Below, in pieces: positions 1 to 7,715 of a stretch of 29,956 nucleotides of DNA. The notes beneath the pieces are model-generated. The model ran no database searches. It saw only the letters and a list, made by a program, of their open reading frames with translations, and was not told where the DNA came from. The stretch is from UBA8337 sp965657665. GTDB taxonomy: Bacteria > Pseudomonadota > Alphaproteobacteria > RS24. Within the stretch, counting starts at the first letter, position 1, and each line of letters opens with the position of its first letter. Position numbers and translations under genes: made by a program. The stretch is taken from positions 1-29,956 of the forward strand of contig CBFHPF010000004.1 in assembly GCA_965657665.1 (NCBI GenBank). Reading direction: 5' to 3'.

Positions 1-2
1 TG

Positions 3-533
3 AAGCTCGGCACAATTGCTGACCTTATCGCTTATCGCCGCCGCAAAGATACGCTGGTGAAGCGCATTCACGAAGATACCTTCAAGCTTGCCAATGGCAA
101 TGAAATGAAAGCGCATATTTTCTTGAACACGGTCACCAATGAAGAGCATATCGCCTTGGTGAAGGGTGATATTTCAGGCCCTGAGCCGGTGCTGACGCGC
201 TTCCATGCCGAAAATCTGGTGGCTGATATTGCCGGTAGTGGTATGCCGCGCGCCGGTGTTTTTGAAAAATCGCTCAATAAAATTGATGCAGAAGGGCGCG
301 GCGTGATGGTGATTATTCGCAACACCTCGCCGACCCCGTTCACCGATTTGATGAAGCCTGAAAGCAGCGGCGACCCGATGCCGACCCGCTTGCTTGATTA
401 TGGTATCGGCGCTCAGATTGTGGCTGATTTGGGTCTGCATGAAATCGAATTGCTGTCTGACACACCGCGCACAGTTGTTGCGTTGGAAGGTTATGATTTG
501 CAAATTGTCGGGCAACGCCCGATTGAAGGCTGA
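3..533 (+). CDS. ribB: RibBX-type 3,4-dihydroxy-2-butanone-4-phosphate synthase, C-terminal part (5'-truncated by window edge)
   Basis: The reading frame is open from base 3, before the first ATG at 57, so this is the C-terminal part of a larger protein that begins outside the window. The visible part matches the GTP cyclohydrolase II-like half of RibBA fusions: an NEEHIALVKGDI segment, a HAENLVADIAGS segment where RibA has its zinc-cysteine region, and an EGRG motif near residue 80 after the first ATG. The cysteines of the GCH II zinc site are absent, so this half is probably not an active cyclohydrolase. That fits the RibBX forms known from proteobacteria, in which only the N-terminal RibB domain works. 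RibB converts ribulose 5-phosphate to the four-carbon precursor of riboflavin. The next gene, ribH, starts 15 bases after the stop, so the two are likely co-transcribed. Confidence 0.85.
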   Translation, partial: KLGTIADLIAYRRRKDTLVKRIHEDTFKLANGNEMKAHIFLNTVTNEEHIALVKGDISGPEPVLTRFHAENLVADIAGSGMPRAGVFEKSLNKIDAEGRGVMVIIRNTSPTPFTDLMKPESSGDPMPTRLLDYGIGAQIVADLGLHEIELLSDTPRTVVALEGYDLQIVGQRPIEG

Positions 534-548
534 TTAAGGGAATAAGAA

Positions 549-971
549 ATGAGCAAAGTACTGATTGTCGAAGCACGGTTTTATGACGATATGGCAGATG
601 CGCTGGCCGAAGGCGCCGCCGTTGTATTGGATGCTGCAGGGGTTGCTTATGAGCGCGTGGCTGTGCCGGGCGTTTTGGAAGTGCCGGTTGCTATCAAATA
701 TGCGGCCCAAAGCGGTGACTATGACGGCTATGTTGCACTGGGCGTGGTTATTCGCGGCGAGACAACGCATTACGATATTGTCTGCAATGGAAGCGCGCGC
801 GGCTTGATGGAGCTTGGCATTAAAGACGGGCTCGCTATCGGCAATGGTGTGCAGACAGTTGAGAATGCCGAGCAAGCTTGGGCGCGGTGCAAAATGTCTG
901 AAAAAGACAAAGGCGGCGGTGCGGCGAAAGCGGCACTCGCATTGATGGGCTTGCGCAAGCAATGGTCTTAG
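549..971 (+). CDS. ribH: 6,7-dimethyl-8-ribityllumazine synthase
   Basis: RibH condenses 3,4-dihydroxy-2-butanone 4-phosphate with the ribitylaminouracil intermediate to give lumazine, the penultimate step of riboflavin synthesis, in the cytoplasm. The 140-residue length is usual for the family. Family landmarks are the VPGVLEVPVA segment (about residues 38-47), the LGVVIRGETTHYDIVC stretch carrying the expected catalytic histidine, and the NGVQTVENAEQAW segment. An AAGGGA Shine-Dalgarno-like sequence (535-540) precedes the ATG. It lies directly behind the ribB-type gene, which supplies one of its substrates, and ahead of nusB, a common alphaproteobacterial order. Confidence 0.95.
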   Translation: MSKVLIVEARFYDDMADALAEGAAVVLDAAGVAYERVAVPGVLEVPVAIKYAAQSGDYDGYVALGVVIRGETTHYDIVCNGSARGLMELGIKDGLAIGNGVQTVENAEQAWARCKMSEKDKGGGAAKAALALMGLRKQWS

Positions 972-987
972 GGCTACACCCTGTCTT

Positions 988-1455
988 ATGACTGAACAAT
1001 CACATGATGCGCGTTCCGGCGCGCGCCTTCTTGCCGTGCAGGCGCTTTATCAAATGGATATCGCGCAAACGCCGCTGGAAGTTATTATTCGCGAATTTGC
1101 CGAACATCGTGACAGCGAAAAGCTGGATGAGATGGAACTGCCAACAGCAGATATGGGGCATTTCGAGTTTTTGCTGCGCGGCGTGATGGATTATCAAACG
1201 CTGATTGACCGCGCGATTGATGGGCGCTTGGCTGAAAATTGGAGCTTGGCGCGTATCGACAGCACCTTGCGGGCGATTTTGCGGTGCGGTGTGCAAGAAT
1301 TGCTTAATGCGCCGGATGTGCCGCCCGCTGTGGTGATTTCGCAATATGCCGATATGGCGCATGCGTTTTTTGATGGCGCTGAAGGCGGCATGGCGAATGC
1401 GCTGCTCGACCGCGTCAGCAAAGATGTGGCTGATGGCGCGCTCGCGTCGATTTAA
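988..1455 (+). CDS. nusB: Transcription antitermination factor NusB
   Basis: NusB is a small all-helical RNA-binding protein. With NusE (S10) it binds boxA and helps assemble antitermination complexes on rRNA operons. The 155 residues show the family start (SGARLLAVQALYQMDIA), a middle helix containing IDRAIDGRLAENWSLARIDSTLRAILRCGVQELL, and the final helix where DAPPAV-type sequence is followed by ANALLDRVSKDVA. The ATG at 988 lies 17 bases after the ribH stop without a strong ribosome-binding site, suggesting dependence on upstream translation. Its place between ribH and thiL is conserved in many proteobacteria. Confidence 0.93.
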   Translation: MTEQSHDARSGARLLAVQALYQMDIAQTPLEVIIREFAEHRDSEKLDEMELPTADMGHFEFLLRGVMDYQTLIDRAIDGRLAENWSLARIDSTLRAILRCGVQELLNAPDVPPAVVISQYADMAHAFFDGAEGGMANALLDRVSKDVADGALASI

Positions 1456-1457
1456 TC

Positions 1458-2402
1458 ATGACTAACAAAAAGACATGGAGCGAGTTCGGTTTTATCGCCG
1501 ATCTGCTCGCCCCTTTGTCTGGTGAGGGCGCGTTGCATCTCAGCGATGATGCGGCGCAAATTTCGCCGCCTGCCGGATTTGATTTGGTGGTCAGTGCCGA
1601 TGCGCTGGTTGAGGGCGTTCATTTTCCGCTTGATAAAAATGCCGCGCTGGTCGCCCGCCGCGCTTTGGCCTGTAATATTTCTGACCTCGCCGCCAAGGGT
1701 GCCAAGCCGTATGGTTGTATGCTGACGCTCGGCGTTGCACCGCATTGGGATGAAGCATGGTTGGGCGCGTTTGCTGAAGCTTTCGGGGCAGGGCTGACGC
1801 AGTGGGGTATGCCGCTATGGGGTGGCGATACGGTATCCAGCGCGACCGGTTTTATTAATCTCACAGTGCATGGCTTGGTGCCGCATGGCCAAATGATTAA
1901 ACGCAGCGGCGCGCAAATCGGCGATGATGTTTATCTCACCGGCACAATTGGCGATGGTTATCTCGGCCTCCAGCATATGAGCGCGCCTTATACCGACCCG
2001 CGCCCGCCCTTGGCTTTCGGGCAGGGGCTTGTCGGTTTGGCACACGCCGCGTTGGATGTGTCGGATGGCTTATTGGCTGACCTTGACCACATTGCGCGAG
2101 CTTCGGCTTGTATGATTGAGTTGGAAGCCGCCGCCATGCCGCTATCGAATGAAGGAAAAGCTTTTCTGGCGGAGGGCGGCACGCTGGAAACGCTGCTGAG
2201 TGGCGGCGATGATTTGCAAATTGCCTTTACCGCCGCGCCGCAAAATGCAGCGACATTGATTGATTTGGCCCGTCAAACAGATATTGCCCTCAGTCGCATT
2301 GGCTCGGTTGTCGCGTCTCAGAACGAGCAAACGCACGCGGTTTTACATATGGAAGACGGTGAAATTATTTTCCCGACTGAGCGTGGTTTTCGGCATTTCT
2401 AG
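1458..2402 (+). CDS. thiL: Thiamine-monophosphate kinase
   Basis: ThiL phosphorylates thiamine monophosphate to the cofactor thiamine diphosphate using ATP and Mg2+. The 314 residues carry the expected metal/nucleotide motifs of the PurM-like fold: SDDAA (29-33), VEGVHF (51-56), NISDLAAKGA (73-82), GGDTV (122-126), DVSDGLLADL (200-209) and a GGDD near 249. The ATG begins two bases after the nusB stop, so translation is probably coupled. A terminator hairpin follows about 18 bases after the stop, closing the rib-nusB-thiL unit. Confidence 0.94.
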   Translation: MTNKKTWSEFGFIADLLAPLSGEGALHLSDDAAQISPPAGFDLVVSADALVEGVHFPLDKNAALVARRALACNISDLAAKGAKPYGCMLTLGVAPHWDEAWLGAFAEAFGAGLTQWGMPLWGGDTVSSATGFINLTVHGLVPHGQMIKRSGAQIGDDVYLTGTIGDGYLGLQHMSAPYTDPRPPLAFGQGLVGLAHAALDVSDGLLADLDHIARASACMIELEAAAMPLSNEGKAFLAEGGTLETLLSGGDDLQIAFTAAPQNAATLIDLARQTDIALSRIGSVVASQNEQTHAVLHMEDGEIIFPTERGFRHF

Positions 2403-2419
2403 CGTTTGCGCGAAATAAT

Positions 2420-2440
2420 CGGTTAAAAAACCGGTTTTTT
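2420..2440 (+). terminator. Rho-independent terminator after thiL
   Basis: A five-base-pair stem (CGGTT 2420-2424 with AACCG 2429-2433) and an AAAA loop are followed by a run of six T (2435-2440). It lies 18 bases after the thiL stop and before the candidate hppA promoter. The stem is short, but the T-run is good. Confidence 0.65.
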
Positions 2441-2451
2441 CGTGCTTTTTC

Positions 2452-2480
2452 TTGCTTTACGCGCCGATATTTGGCATATA
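2452..2480 (+). promoter_or_regulatory. Candidate sigma70-type promoter for hppA
   Basis: TTGCTT (2452-2457) is separated by 17 bases from CATATA (2475-2480). It sits between the thiL terminator and hppA, where a promoter is required. The match to consensus is partial, so this is a proposal by eye only. Confidence 0.4.
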
Positions 2481-2486
2481 CCCGCC

Positions 2487-2528
2487 TATTGGAAGGGGGA
2501 GCCGACGCGTTTTTGCGTCCAATACCCC
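2487..2528 (+). promoter_or_regulatory. Structured 5' leader of hppA (stem-loop, possible pseudoknot)
   Basis: An outer stem TATTG (2487-2491) with CAATA (2520-2524) encloses an inner stem GACGC (2504-2508) with GCGTC (2515-2519) and a GTTTTT loop. The 12-base bulge between them contains GGGGG (2495-2499), and CCCC (2525-2528) follows the outer stem, so a pseudoknot or alternative pairing is possible. The ribosome-binding site (AAGAGG, 2536-2541) lies immediately downstream. I recognise no known riboswitch class here. Confidence 0.35.
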
Positions 2529-2548
2529 ACAACTTAAGAGGTTTAATT

Positions 2549-4660
2549 ATGAGCACCCTGATGTGGCTTATCATTGCTTCCGGCCTTCTTGCCATTGTTT
2601 ATGGCATTTGGACGGCCCGTAGCATTATGGCGGCTGATGCCGGCAACGAGCGGATGCAAGAAATTGCATCTGCGATTCAGGAAGGCGCTGCTGCCTATCT
2701 GAACCGTCAATATCGTACAATCGGTATTGTTGGCGTGGTTATCGCCGTTTTGGTCTTCTTCCTGCTTGGCGCGAAAGTGTCGGTCGGCTTTATCGTCGGC
2801 GCGGCCTTGTCCGGTGCTGCCGGTTATGTCGGCATGCTGGTTTCTGTTCGTGCCAATGTGCGGACGACACAAGCTGCATCTGAAAGTTTGGGTGCCGGTC
2901 TGTCGATGGCCTTCCGCTCAGGTGCCGTAACAGGCATGCTGGTTGCCGGTCTGGCTCTGTTGGCTGTGGCTGTTTACTTTGCTGTCCTTATCAATGGCTT
3001 TGGCCTTGCTGCAGACAGCCGCGAAGTTGTTGACGCGCTGGTCGCTCTCGGCTTCGGCGCATCATTGATTTCAATCTTTGCCCGTCTCGGCGGCGGCATC
3101 TTCACCAAAGGTGCTGACGTGGGCGGCGACCTTGTTGGTAAAGTGGAAGCCGGTATCCCGGAAGATGATCCGCGCAACCCGGCCACCATCGCCGACAATG
3201 TTGGCGATAATGTTGGTGACTGTGCCGGTATGGCAGCTGACTTGTTTGAAACATATGCGGTGACGATTGTTGCCACTATGGTTTTGAGCGCCATCTTCTT
3301 TACCGCTGATGCAATGACCATGATGATGTACCCGCTGGCTATTGGCGGCACATGCATTGTGACCTCAATCATCGGTACATTCTTTGTCCGTTTGGGTGCC
3401 AGCAACTCAATCATGGGTGCGCTGTATAAAGGCTTCATCGCTTCAGCCGTACTGAGCTTGATTGCACTGTACTTTGTAACCGACGCGGTTATCGGCCTCG
3501 ACACACAGCGTGTCATTGAAGGTCAAGTGTTTAACGGCATGAGCTTGTATCTTTGCGGTGTTCTGGGTCTGGCCATTACCGGTTTGATTATTTGGATTAC
3601 CGAATACTACACAGGCGTTAACTACCGTCCGGTGAAATCAGTGGCCAAAGCTTCTGAAACCGGTCACGGCACAAACGTTATTCAGGGGCTGGCTGTTTCT
3701 ATGGAAGCAACGGCTCTGCCAGCCATCGTTATTGTTGTCGGCATTATCGCGACCTATAACCTTGCCGGTCTGTTCGGTATCGCTATTGCGGTTACCACCA
3801 TGTTGGCTCTGGCCGGTATGGTTGTGGCCCTCGACGCTTTTGGTCCTGTGACTGACAACGCCGGTGGTATTGCTGAAATGGCTGAATTGCCGGAAAGCGT
3901 TCGTGCAACAACTGACGCGCTTGATGCCGTCGGTAACACAACCAAAGCCGTGACCAAAGGTTACGCCATCGGCTCAGCCGGTTTGGGTGCCTTGGTTCTG
4001 TTCGCGGCTTACACACAAGACCTGCGTTACTTCACAGCAAATGCGGATATGTATCCGTATTTCGCCGGTGTAACGCCGGACTTCTCATTGTCTAACCCAT
4101 ATGTCGTGACCGGCCTGTTTATCGGTGGTCTGCTGCCGTATCTGTTCGGCGCAATGGGCATGATGGCTGTTGGCCGTGCCGGTGGCGCGATTGTTGAAGA
4201 AGTACGTCGCCAGTTCAAAGAGAAGCCGGGCATTATGAAGGGCACTGAGAAGCCTGATTATACGGCTGCTGTTGACCTGCTGACCCGCTCTGCGATTAAA
4301 GAGATGATTATTCCGTCCATGTTGCCGGTTCTGTCTCCGATCGCTCTGTATCTGATTATTGAGCAGATTGCTGACCGTTCAGCGGCTTTCTCAGCACTGG
4401 GTGCAATGCTGCTCGGCGTAATTGTAACCGGTCTTTTCGTGGCTTTGTCTATGACTGCCGGTGGCGGTGCTTGGGATAATGCCAAGAAATACATCGAAGA
4501 TGGCAATCATGGTGGTAAAGGTTCGGAAGCTCACAAAGCTGCCGTAACCGGTGACACCGTCGGCGACCCGTATAAAGATACGGCCGGTCCTGCGGTTAAC
4601 CCGATGATTAAAATTACCAATATTGTTGCTCTGCTGATGCTGGCCGTTCTGGCTCATTAA
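2549..4660 (+). CDS. hppA: Membrane-bound proton-translocating pyrophosphatase (K+-independent type)
   Basis: HppA hydrolyses cytoplasmic pyrophosphate and uses the energy to pump protons across the inner membrane. I start it at ATG 2549, behind AAGAGG with a 7-base gap. The open frame extends 26 codons upstream, but that part lies in the leader. The resulting 703 residues have about 16 hydrophobic segments. The substrate loop has DVGGDLVGKVEAG (190-202) followed by EDDPRN and DNVGDNVGDCAGMAADLFETY, and a DNAGGIAEM loop lies near 436-444. GNTTKA at 462-467 has lysine where K+-dependent enzymes have alanine, the established marker of K+-independent pumps. The gene is monocistronic: terminators lie on both sides, and it has its own candidate promoter. 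Confidence 0.96.
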   Translation: MSTLMWLIIASGLLAIVYGIWTARSIMAADAGNERMQEIASAIQEGAAAYLNRQYRTIGIVGVVIAVLVFFLLGAKVSVGFIVGAALSGAAGYVGMLVSVRANVRTTQAASESLGAGLSMAFRSGAVTGMLVAGLALLAVAVYFAVLINGFGLAADSREVVDALVALGFGASLISIFARLGGGIFTKGADVGGDLVGKVEAGIPEDDPRNPATIADNVGDNVGDCAGMAADLFETYAVTIVATMVLSAIFFTADAMTMMMYPLAIGGTCIVTSIIGTFFVRLGASNSIMGALYKGFIASAVLSLIALYFVTDAVIGLDTQRVIEGQVFNGMSLYLCGVLGLAITGLIIWITEYYTGVNYRPVKSVAKASETGHGTNVIQGLAVSMEATALPAIVIVVGIIATYNLAGLFGIAIAVTTMLALAGMVVALDAFGPVTDNAGGIAEMAELPESVRATTDALDAVGNTTKAVTKGYAIGSAGLGALVLFAAYTQDLRYFTANADMYPYFAGVTPDFSLSNPYVVTGLFIGGLLPYLFGAMGMMAVGRAGGAIVEEVRRQFKEKPGIMKGTEKPDYTAAVDLLTRSAIKEMIIPSMLPVLSPIALYLIIEQIADRSAAFSALGAMLLGVIVTGLFVALSMTAGGGAWDNAKKYIEDGNHGGKGSEAHKAAVTGDTVGDPYKDTAGPAVNPMIKITNIVALLMLAVLAH

Positions 4661-4680
4661 GCTGCACAATAGCTAAATTT

Positions 4681-4712
4681 AAACCCCGGGGCGGCGACGC
4701 TCCGGGGTTTTT
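4681..4712 (+). terminator. Strong rho-independent terminator after hppA
   Basis: A nine-base-pair stem (AAACCCCGG 4681-4689 with CCGGGGTTT 4702-4710) is followed by more T residues. It lies 20 bases after the hppA stop. The flanking A and T runs mean it could also stop minus-strand transcription arriving from bamE. Confidence 0.88.
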
Positions 4713-4757
4713 CTTTGTGTGTCCAAATAAATAATAAATACCGGCGTAAACTGGCGA

Positions 4758-4813
4758 TACTTAAAAGTCGCTACCTAAAAATCACCATTTAGAAGTTACT
4801 ACCTAAAAATCAC
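4758..4813. repeat. Imperfect 28-bp tandem duplication covering the bamE stop codon
   Basis: The 15-base sequence CTACCTAAAAATCAC occurs at 4771-4785 and again at 4799-4813, and the intervening bases also resemble each other, giving two 28-base units (4758-4785 and 4786-4813) with about 23 of 28 positions equal. On the minus strand one unit contains the last codons and stop of bamE and the other is its downstream copy. Confidence 0.6.
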
Positions 4814-5309
4814 TGCCCGGCGCTTCATCGCCAAGGCGGCCCAGATTGCCGAATAACTGCTCAAGCACTGTCAGCTCTTGGCCTTGTGTTGCTGTTGTAC
4901 GGCTGACAATCGGCACAATAATGCCGTCTTCCAAACCATAAACGGCAAAGTCACGAATGCGGCTTTGTGCGTCAAAAAACATTGCCAATACTTTGCGGTC
5001 AACTTCTTCAGGTGCGCGATAGCTCTCTGTCACGACACGCGAATAAACATAGAAAAACGTCTCGCCGTTCAGCGAAGCAATTGTGCTGGGTGAGCCGAAA
5101 GTGTTGCGCACGGTGTCTTTGCTGGTGACGCCTTTTTGCAAACTGTCCAGCAGGCGGTCGTCAAATATATAACCACGATTATCAATCACCGGCGCGCATG
5201 CCATCAGCGCAGCCGTTAGCGCAGCTGTCGCCAAAAGAGGGCGGCGTATAGACTTGCGCGCGCGCTGCGGCAACTTGCTGTCAGCTTTTACTTGTTGAAT
5301 GCTCGGCAT
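4803..5309 (-). CDS. bamE: BamE/SmpA-family outer-membrane assembly lipoprotein
   Basis: BamE is a small lipoprotein subunit of the BAM complex that inserts beta-barrel proteins in the outer membrane. The 168-residue product begins with a basic n-region, then a hydrophobic stretch ending in ALMAC, giving a lipobox with the lipidated cysteine at residue 38. The mature part has the family pattern: RGYIFDDRLLDSLQKGVTSKDTVRNTFGSPS followed by a beta strand with TFFYVYSRV. The n-region of about 20 residues is long, so the true start may be internal. No clear ribosome-binding site precedes the ATG at 5309. It is divergent from the chaperone gene at 5439, as is usual in this class. Confidence 0.85.
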   Translation of the reverse strand: MPSIQQVKADSKLPQRARKSIRRPLLATAALTAALMACAPVIDNRGYIFDDRLLDSLQKGVTSKDTVRNTFGSPSTIASLNGETFFYVYSRVVTESYRAPEEVDRKVLAMFFDAQSRIRDFAVYGLEDGIIVPIVSRTTATQGQELTVLEQLFGNLGRLGDEAPGSDF

Positions 5310-5438
5310 GATTTATAACCTGTCCGTGTGGCTGTTTTTAGTTCATCGTGGGTAGCCAATCGCGCGGCGGCTGGCAACATAAAAAAGTTACATGATGTGC
5401 GTAATTTAGAAATGGCATTTATTCGTAAGGATTGCTTC

Positions 5439-5996
5439 ATGGGATTGTTCGACTTTCTGTCAATGCGCAAATCAGCGCCGGATTTGGTTCCTGCTTACAC
5501 CGATATTATGGCAAAGGCGCGGCAGCCGCATCATTATGGCAAGGGGGGCGTGCCCGATAGTTTCGATGGTCGCTTCGATTACCTTGCCGCGCTAGTGCAT
5601 TTGGTGTTGCGCCGTTTGCGCAGCGAAGGCGTTGCGCGTGACGACATCGGGCAGGCTTTGTTCGATATTTTCTTCCGCGATATGGACCAAGCGATGCGCG
5701 AAGCCGGTGTCGGTGATTTGGGTGTCGGCAAGAAAATTCGCAAAATGGCGCAGGCTTATTATGGCCGTGCGGCGGCTTATGATACGGCTTTGGGCAAAGC
5801 GGCACCTGCTGAGCCGACCGACGAACGAAAAGCGGCGCTTATTGATGTGCTGACGCGCAATCTATATCCCGAAACGCCGGAGCAAGCCGATGCCGCGAAG
5901 CTGGCATCTTTGGCTGATGATTTGCTGGCAACCGAGGCCGCCTTGGCTGAACGTTCGGTCGATGATATTCTAGCCGGACACGTATTTGCCGCGTAA
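5439..5996 (+). CDS. Ubiquinol-cytochrome c chaperone family protein (CBP3-like)
   Basis: This belongs to the family of mitochondrial CBP3/UQCC1 (ubiquinol-cytochrome c chaperone domain), linked to assembly of the cytochrome bc1 complex; the bacterial role is inferred from that. I chose ATG 5439 (MGLFDFLSM...), behind TAAGGA (5426-5431) with seven bases between; the frame stays open for 37 codons further upstream but without family-like sequence. The 185 residues contain the core GRFDYLAALVHLVLRRL and the DIFFRDMDQAMREAGVGDLGVGKKIRKMAQAYYGRA region, the most conserved part of the family. The DUF177 gene follows after only 12 bases, so the two are probably one operon. Confidence 0.88.
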   Translation: MGLFDFLSMRKSAPDLVPAYTDIMAKARQPHHYGKGGVPDSFDGRFDYLAALVHLVLRRLRSEGVARDDIGQALFDIFFRDMDQAMREAGVGDLGVGKKIRKMAQAYYGRAAAYDTALGKAAPAEPTDERKAALIDVLTRNLYPETPEQADAAKLASLADDLLATEAALAERSVDDILAGHVFAA

Positions 5997-6008
5997 AGAG
6001 GTAGGGTG

Positions 6009-6575
6009 ATGGATTATCCGGACAATCAGGATATTGCCTTCGGCGAAGGTGAGATGAGCCTTTTGGTGTTGCATGATGAAGTGCCGCCATCCGGCAAAAC
6101 CGTGTCGCACAAAGCCGATGAAGCAATGCTTGCTGCTCTGGCGAAACGCTTTTCCGTAGAAGCCGTTGAAGGTTTGAGCTTTGAGGTTCTTGTCACGCCG
6201 CTAAGCGCGGGGTGCTTGCAAGTGACCGGGCAGGTCACGGGTCGCGTGCAACAAATTTGCGGTGTTACGTTAGAGCTTATGTGGACTGAAATTAATGAGC
6301 CGTTCGCGGTCGAGTTTCAACCGCAAGAGATGATTGAAGACAGCGACGAGCCGGAAGATGATTTCGACACTGACGTGCCTGAACCCATAGTGGGCGGGCA
6401 GGCTGATATTGGCGAGGCCGTGACGCAAATTTTCGCCATGGAAGTGCCCGCCTATCCGCGTAAACCCGATGCTGCATTTGACGGCTACGGCCAAAGCGAA
6501 GAAGAAATTGAGGCGGAAAATGAAGCCGCTTCGCCGTTTGCTGCCTTGTCCGCTTTAAAATCGACAGACGAGTAA
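6009..6575 (+). CDS. DUF177 (YceD) family protein
   Basis: This 188-residue acidic protein belongs to the DUF177/YceD family, whose members are linked to 23S rRNA processing and usually sit next to rpmF and plsX. I start at ATG 6009; a GTG lies directly before it in the same frame. A purine-rich AAGAGGTAGG (5996-6005) precedes it. The family core is visible around residues 55-105 (LSAGCLQVTGQVTGRVQQICGVTLE, with one cysteine). An acidic EDSDEPEDDFDTD stretch precedes the conserved DIGEAVTQIFAMEVPAYPRKP segment. The rpmF gene that often follows is not present between this gene and plsX. Confidence 0.85.
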   Translation: MDYPDNQDIAFGEGEMSLLVLHDEVPPSGKTVSHKADEAMLAALAKRFSVEAVEGLSFEVLVTPLSAGCLQVTGQVTGRVQQICGVTLELMWTEINEPFAVEFQPQEMIEDSDEPEDDFDTDVPEPIVGGQADIGEAVTQIFAMEVPAYPRKPDAAFDGYGQSEEEIEAENEAASPFAALSALKSTDE

Positions 6576-6577
6576 AC

Positions 6578-6606
6578 TTGATAAATCAGGCGAACTGACG
6601 CATAAA
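6578..6606 (+). promoter_or_regulatory. Candidate promoter for plsX-fabH
   Basis: TTGATA (6578-6583) is followed after 17 bases by CATAAA (6601-6606), in the 75-base gap between the DUF177 gene and plsX. Both hexamers match consensus at four or more positions. Read-through from upstream is equally possible. Confidence 0.35.
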
Positions 6607-6650
6607 CTGCCGTCTGAATGCGCATTATGCGTTTCTGATGCGAGGGATTT

Positions 6651-7694
6651 TTGAAACAGACCGTTATAGCCATTGACGCCATGGGCGGTGACTTTGGGCC
6701 GGAAGTAACCATTCCGGCGCTCGCCCCCGTGCGCTTGCAACGGCCTGATGTGTCGTTTCTGCTATTCGGCAATGCAGCGCGCATTGAGGCGCAGCTGGCA
6801 CGGTTTCCCGATGTCAAAGCGCATGCCACTGTTATTGACTGCGAAATGGATGTGCCGATGGATGCCAAGCCTTCGGTCGCCTTGCGTCAAGGGCGCAAAG
6901 TGTCGGGCATGTGGCGTGCCATTGATGCGGTAAAACAGGGCGAGGCGCAGGCGTGTGTGTCAGCCGGTAATACCGGCGCGTTAATGGCGATGGCGAAAAT
7001 TATTCTACGCACTTTGCCGGGCATTGAGCGACCTGCCATTGCGGCGGTTTGGCCAACGGTTAAAGGCGAGAGCGTGGTGCTGGATGTCGGGGCCAATATT
7101 GGCGGCACGGCGGCGCAATATGCACAGTTCGCCGTTATGGGCGCAGCCTATGCGCGCACTGTTTTTGGTTTGTCAGAACCGGAAATCGGTATGTTGAATA
7201 TCGGTGTCGAAGAAATGAAAGGCACGGATGCGGTTAAGGAAGCGGCGGAGCTTCTGAGCCATTCTGATTTGAACTTTAAGGGTTTTGTTGAAGGCGACGG
7301 TATTGGGCGCGGCGATGTTGATGTGGTTGTGACGGATGGCTTTACCGGCAATATCGCGCTGAAAACGGCTGAAGGCACGGCGCGCCAACTTGGCGAATAT
7401 TTACGCCAAGCGATGAGCAGCACATGGTTGTCTAAGCTTGGTTATTTTTTCGCCATGAGCGCGTTTAAGGCTTTACGCGCGCGCATGGACCCGAACGCTG
7501 CCAATGGCGGCATGTTTCTTGGTCTGAATGGCGTGGTGGTGAAAAGCCATGGCGGGGCTGATATTGCGGGCTTTTCGACGGCTGTCGAAGTGGCGGCTGA
7601 GGCGGCAACGGCGGATATACTTGGCGCGATTGCCGGTGATATTGAAAAAATGCAAATTTTATTGGATGATGCGTGGGCACAAACACTGGACTGA
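6651..7694 (+). CDS. plsX: Phosphate acyltransferase PlsX
   Basis: PlsX makes acyl-phosphate from acyl-ACP and phosphate, feeding PlsY in phosphatidic-acid synthesis at the membrane surface. The start is TTG at 6651 behind GAGGGA (6642-6647); the conserved N-terminus IAIDAMGGDFGPE falls at residues 6-18, so this start fits the family and no in-frame ATG lies upstream. Other landmarks are SAGNTGALMA (about 104-113), LDVGAN (about 144-149), LNIGVEEMKG and DVVVTDGFTGNIALKTAEG. The length of 347 is normal. fabH follows after 21 bases, the classic pairing. Confidence 0.95.
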   Translation: MKQTVIAIDAMGGDFGPEVTIPALAPVRLQRPDVSFLLFGNAARIEAQLARFPDVKAHATVIDCEMDVPMDAKPSVALRQGRKVSGMWRAIDAVKQGEAQACVSAGNTGALMAMAKIILRTLPGIERPAIAAVWPTVKGESVVLDVGANIGGTAAQYAQFAVMGAAYARTVFGLSEPEIGMLNIGVEEMKGTDAVKEAAELLSHSDLNFKGFVEGDGIGRGDVDVVVTDGFTGNIALKTAEGTARQLGEYLRQAMSSTWLSKLGYFFAMSAFKALRARMDPNAANGGMFLGLNGVVVKSHGGADIAGFSTAVEVAAEAATADILGAIAGDIEKMQILLDDAWAQTLD

Positions 7695-7715
7695 ATATCT
7701 GACCAGGAGGGGCTT

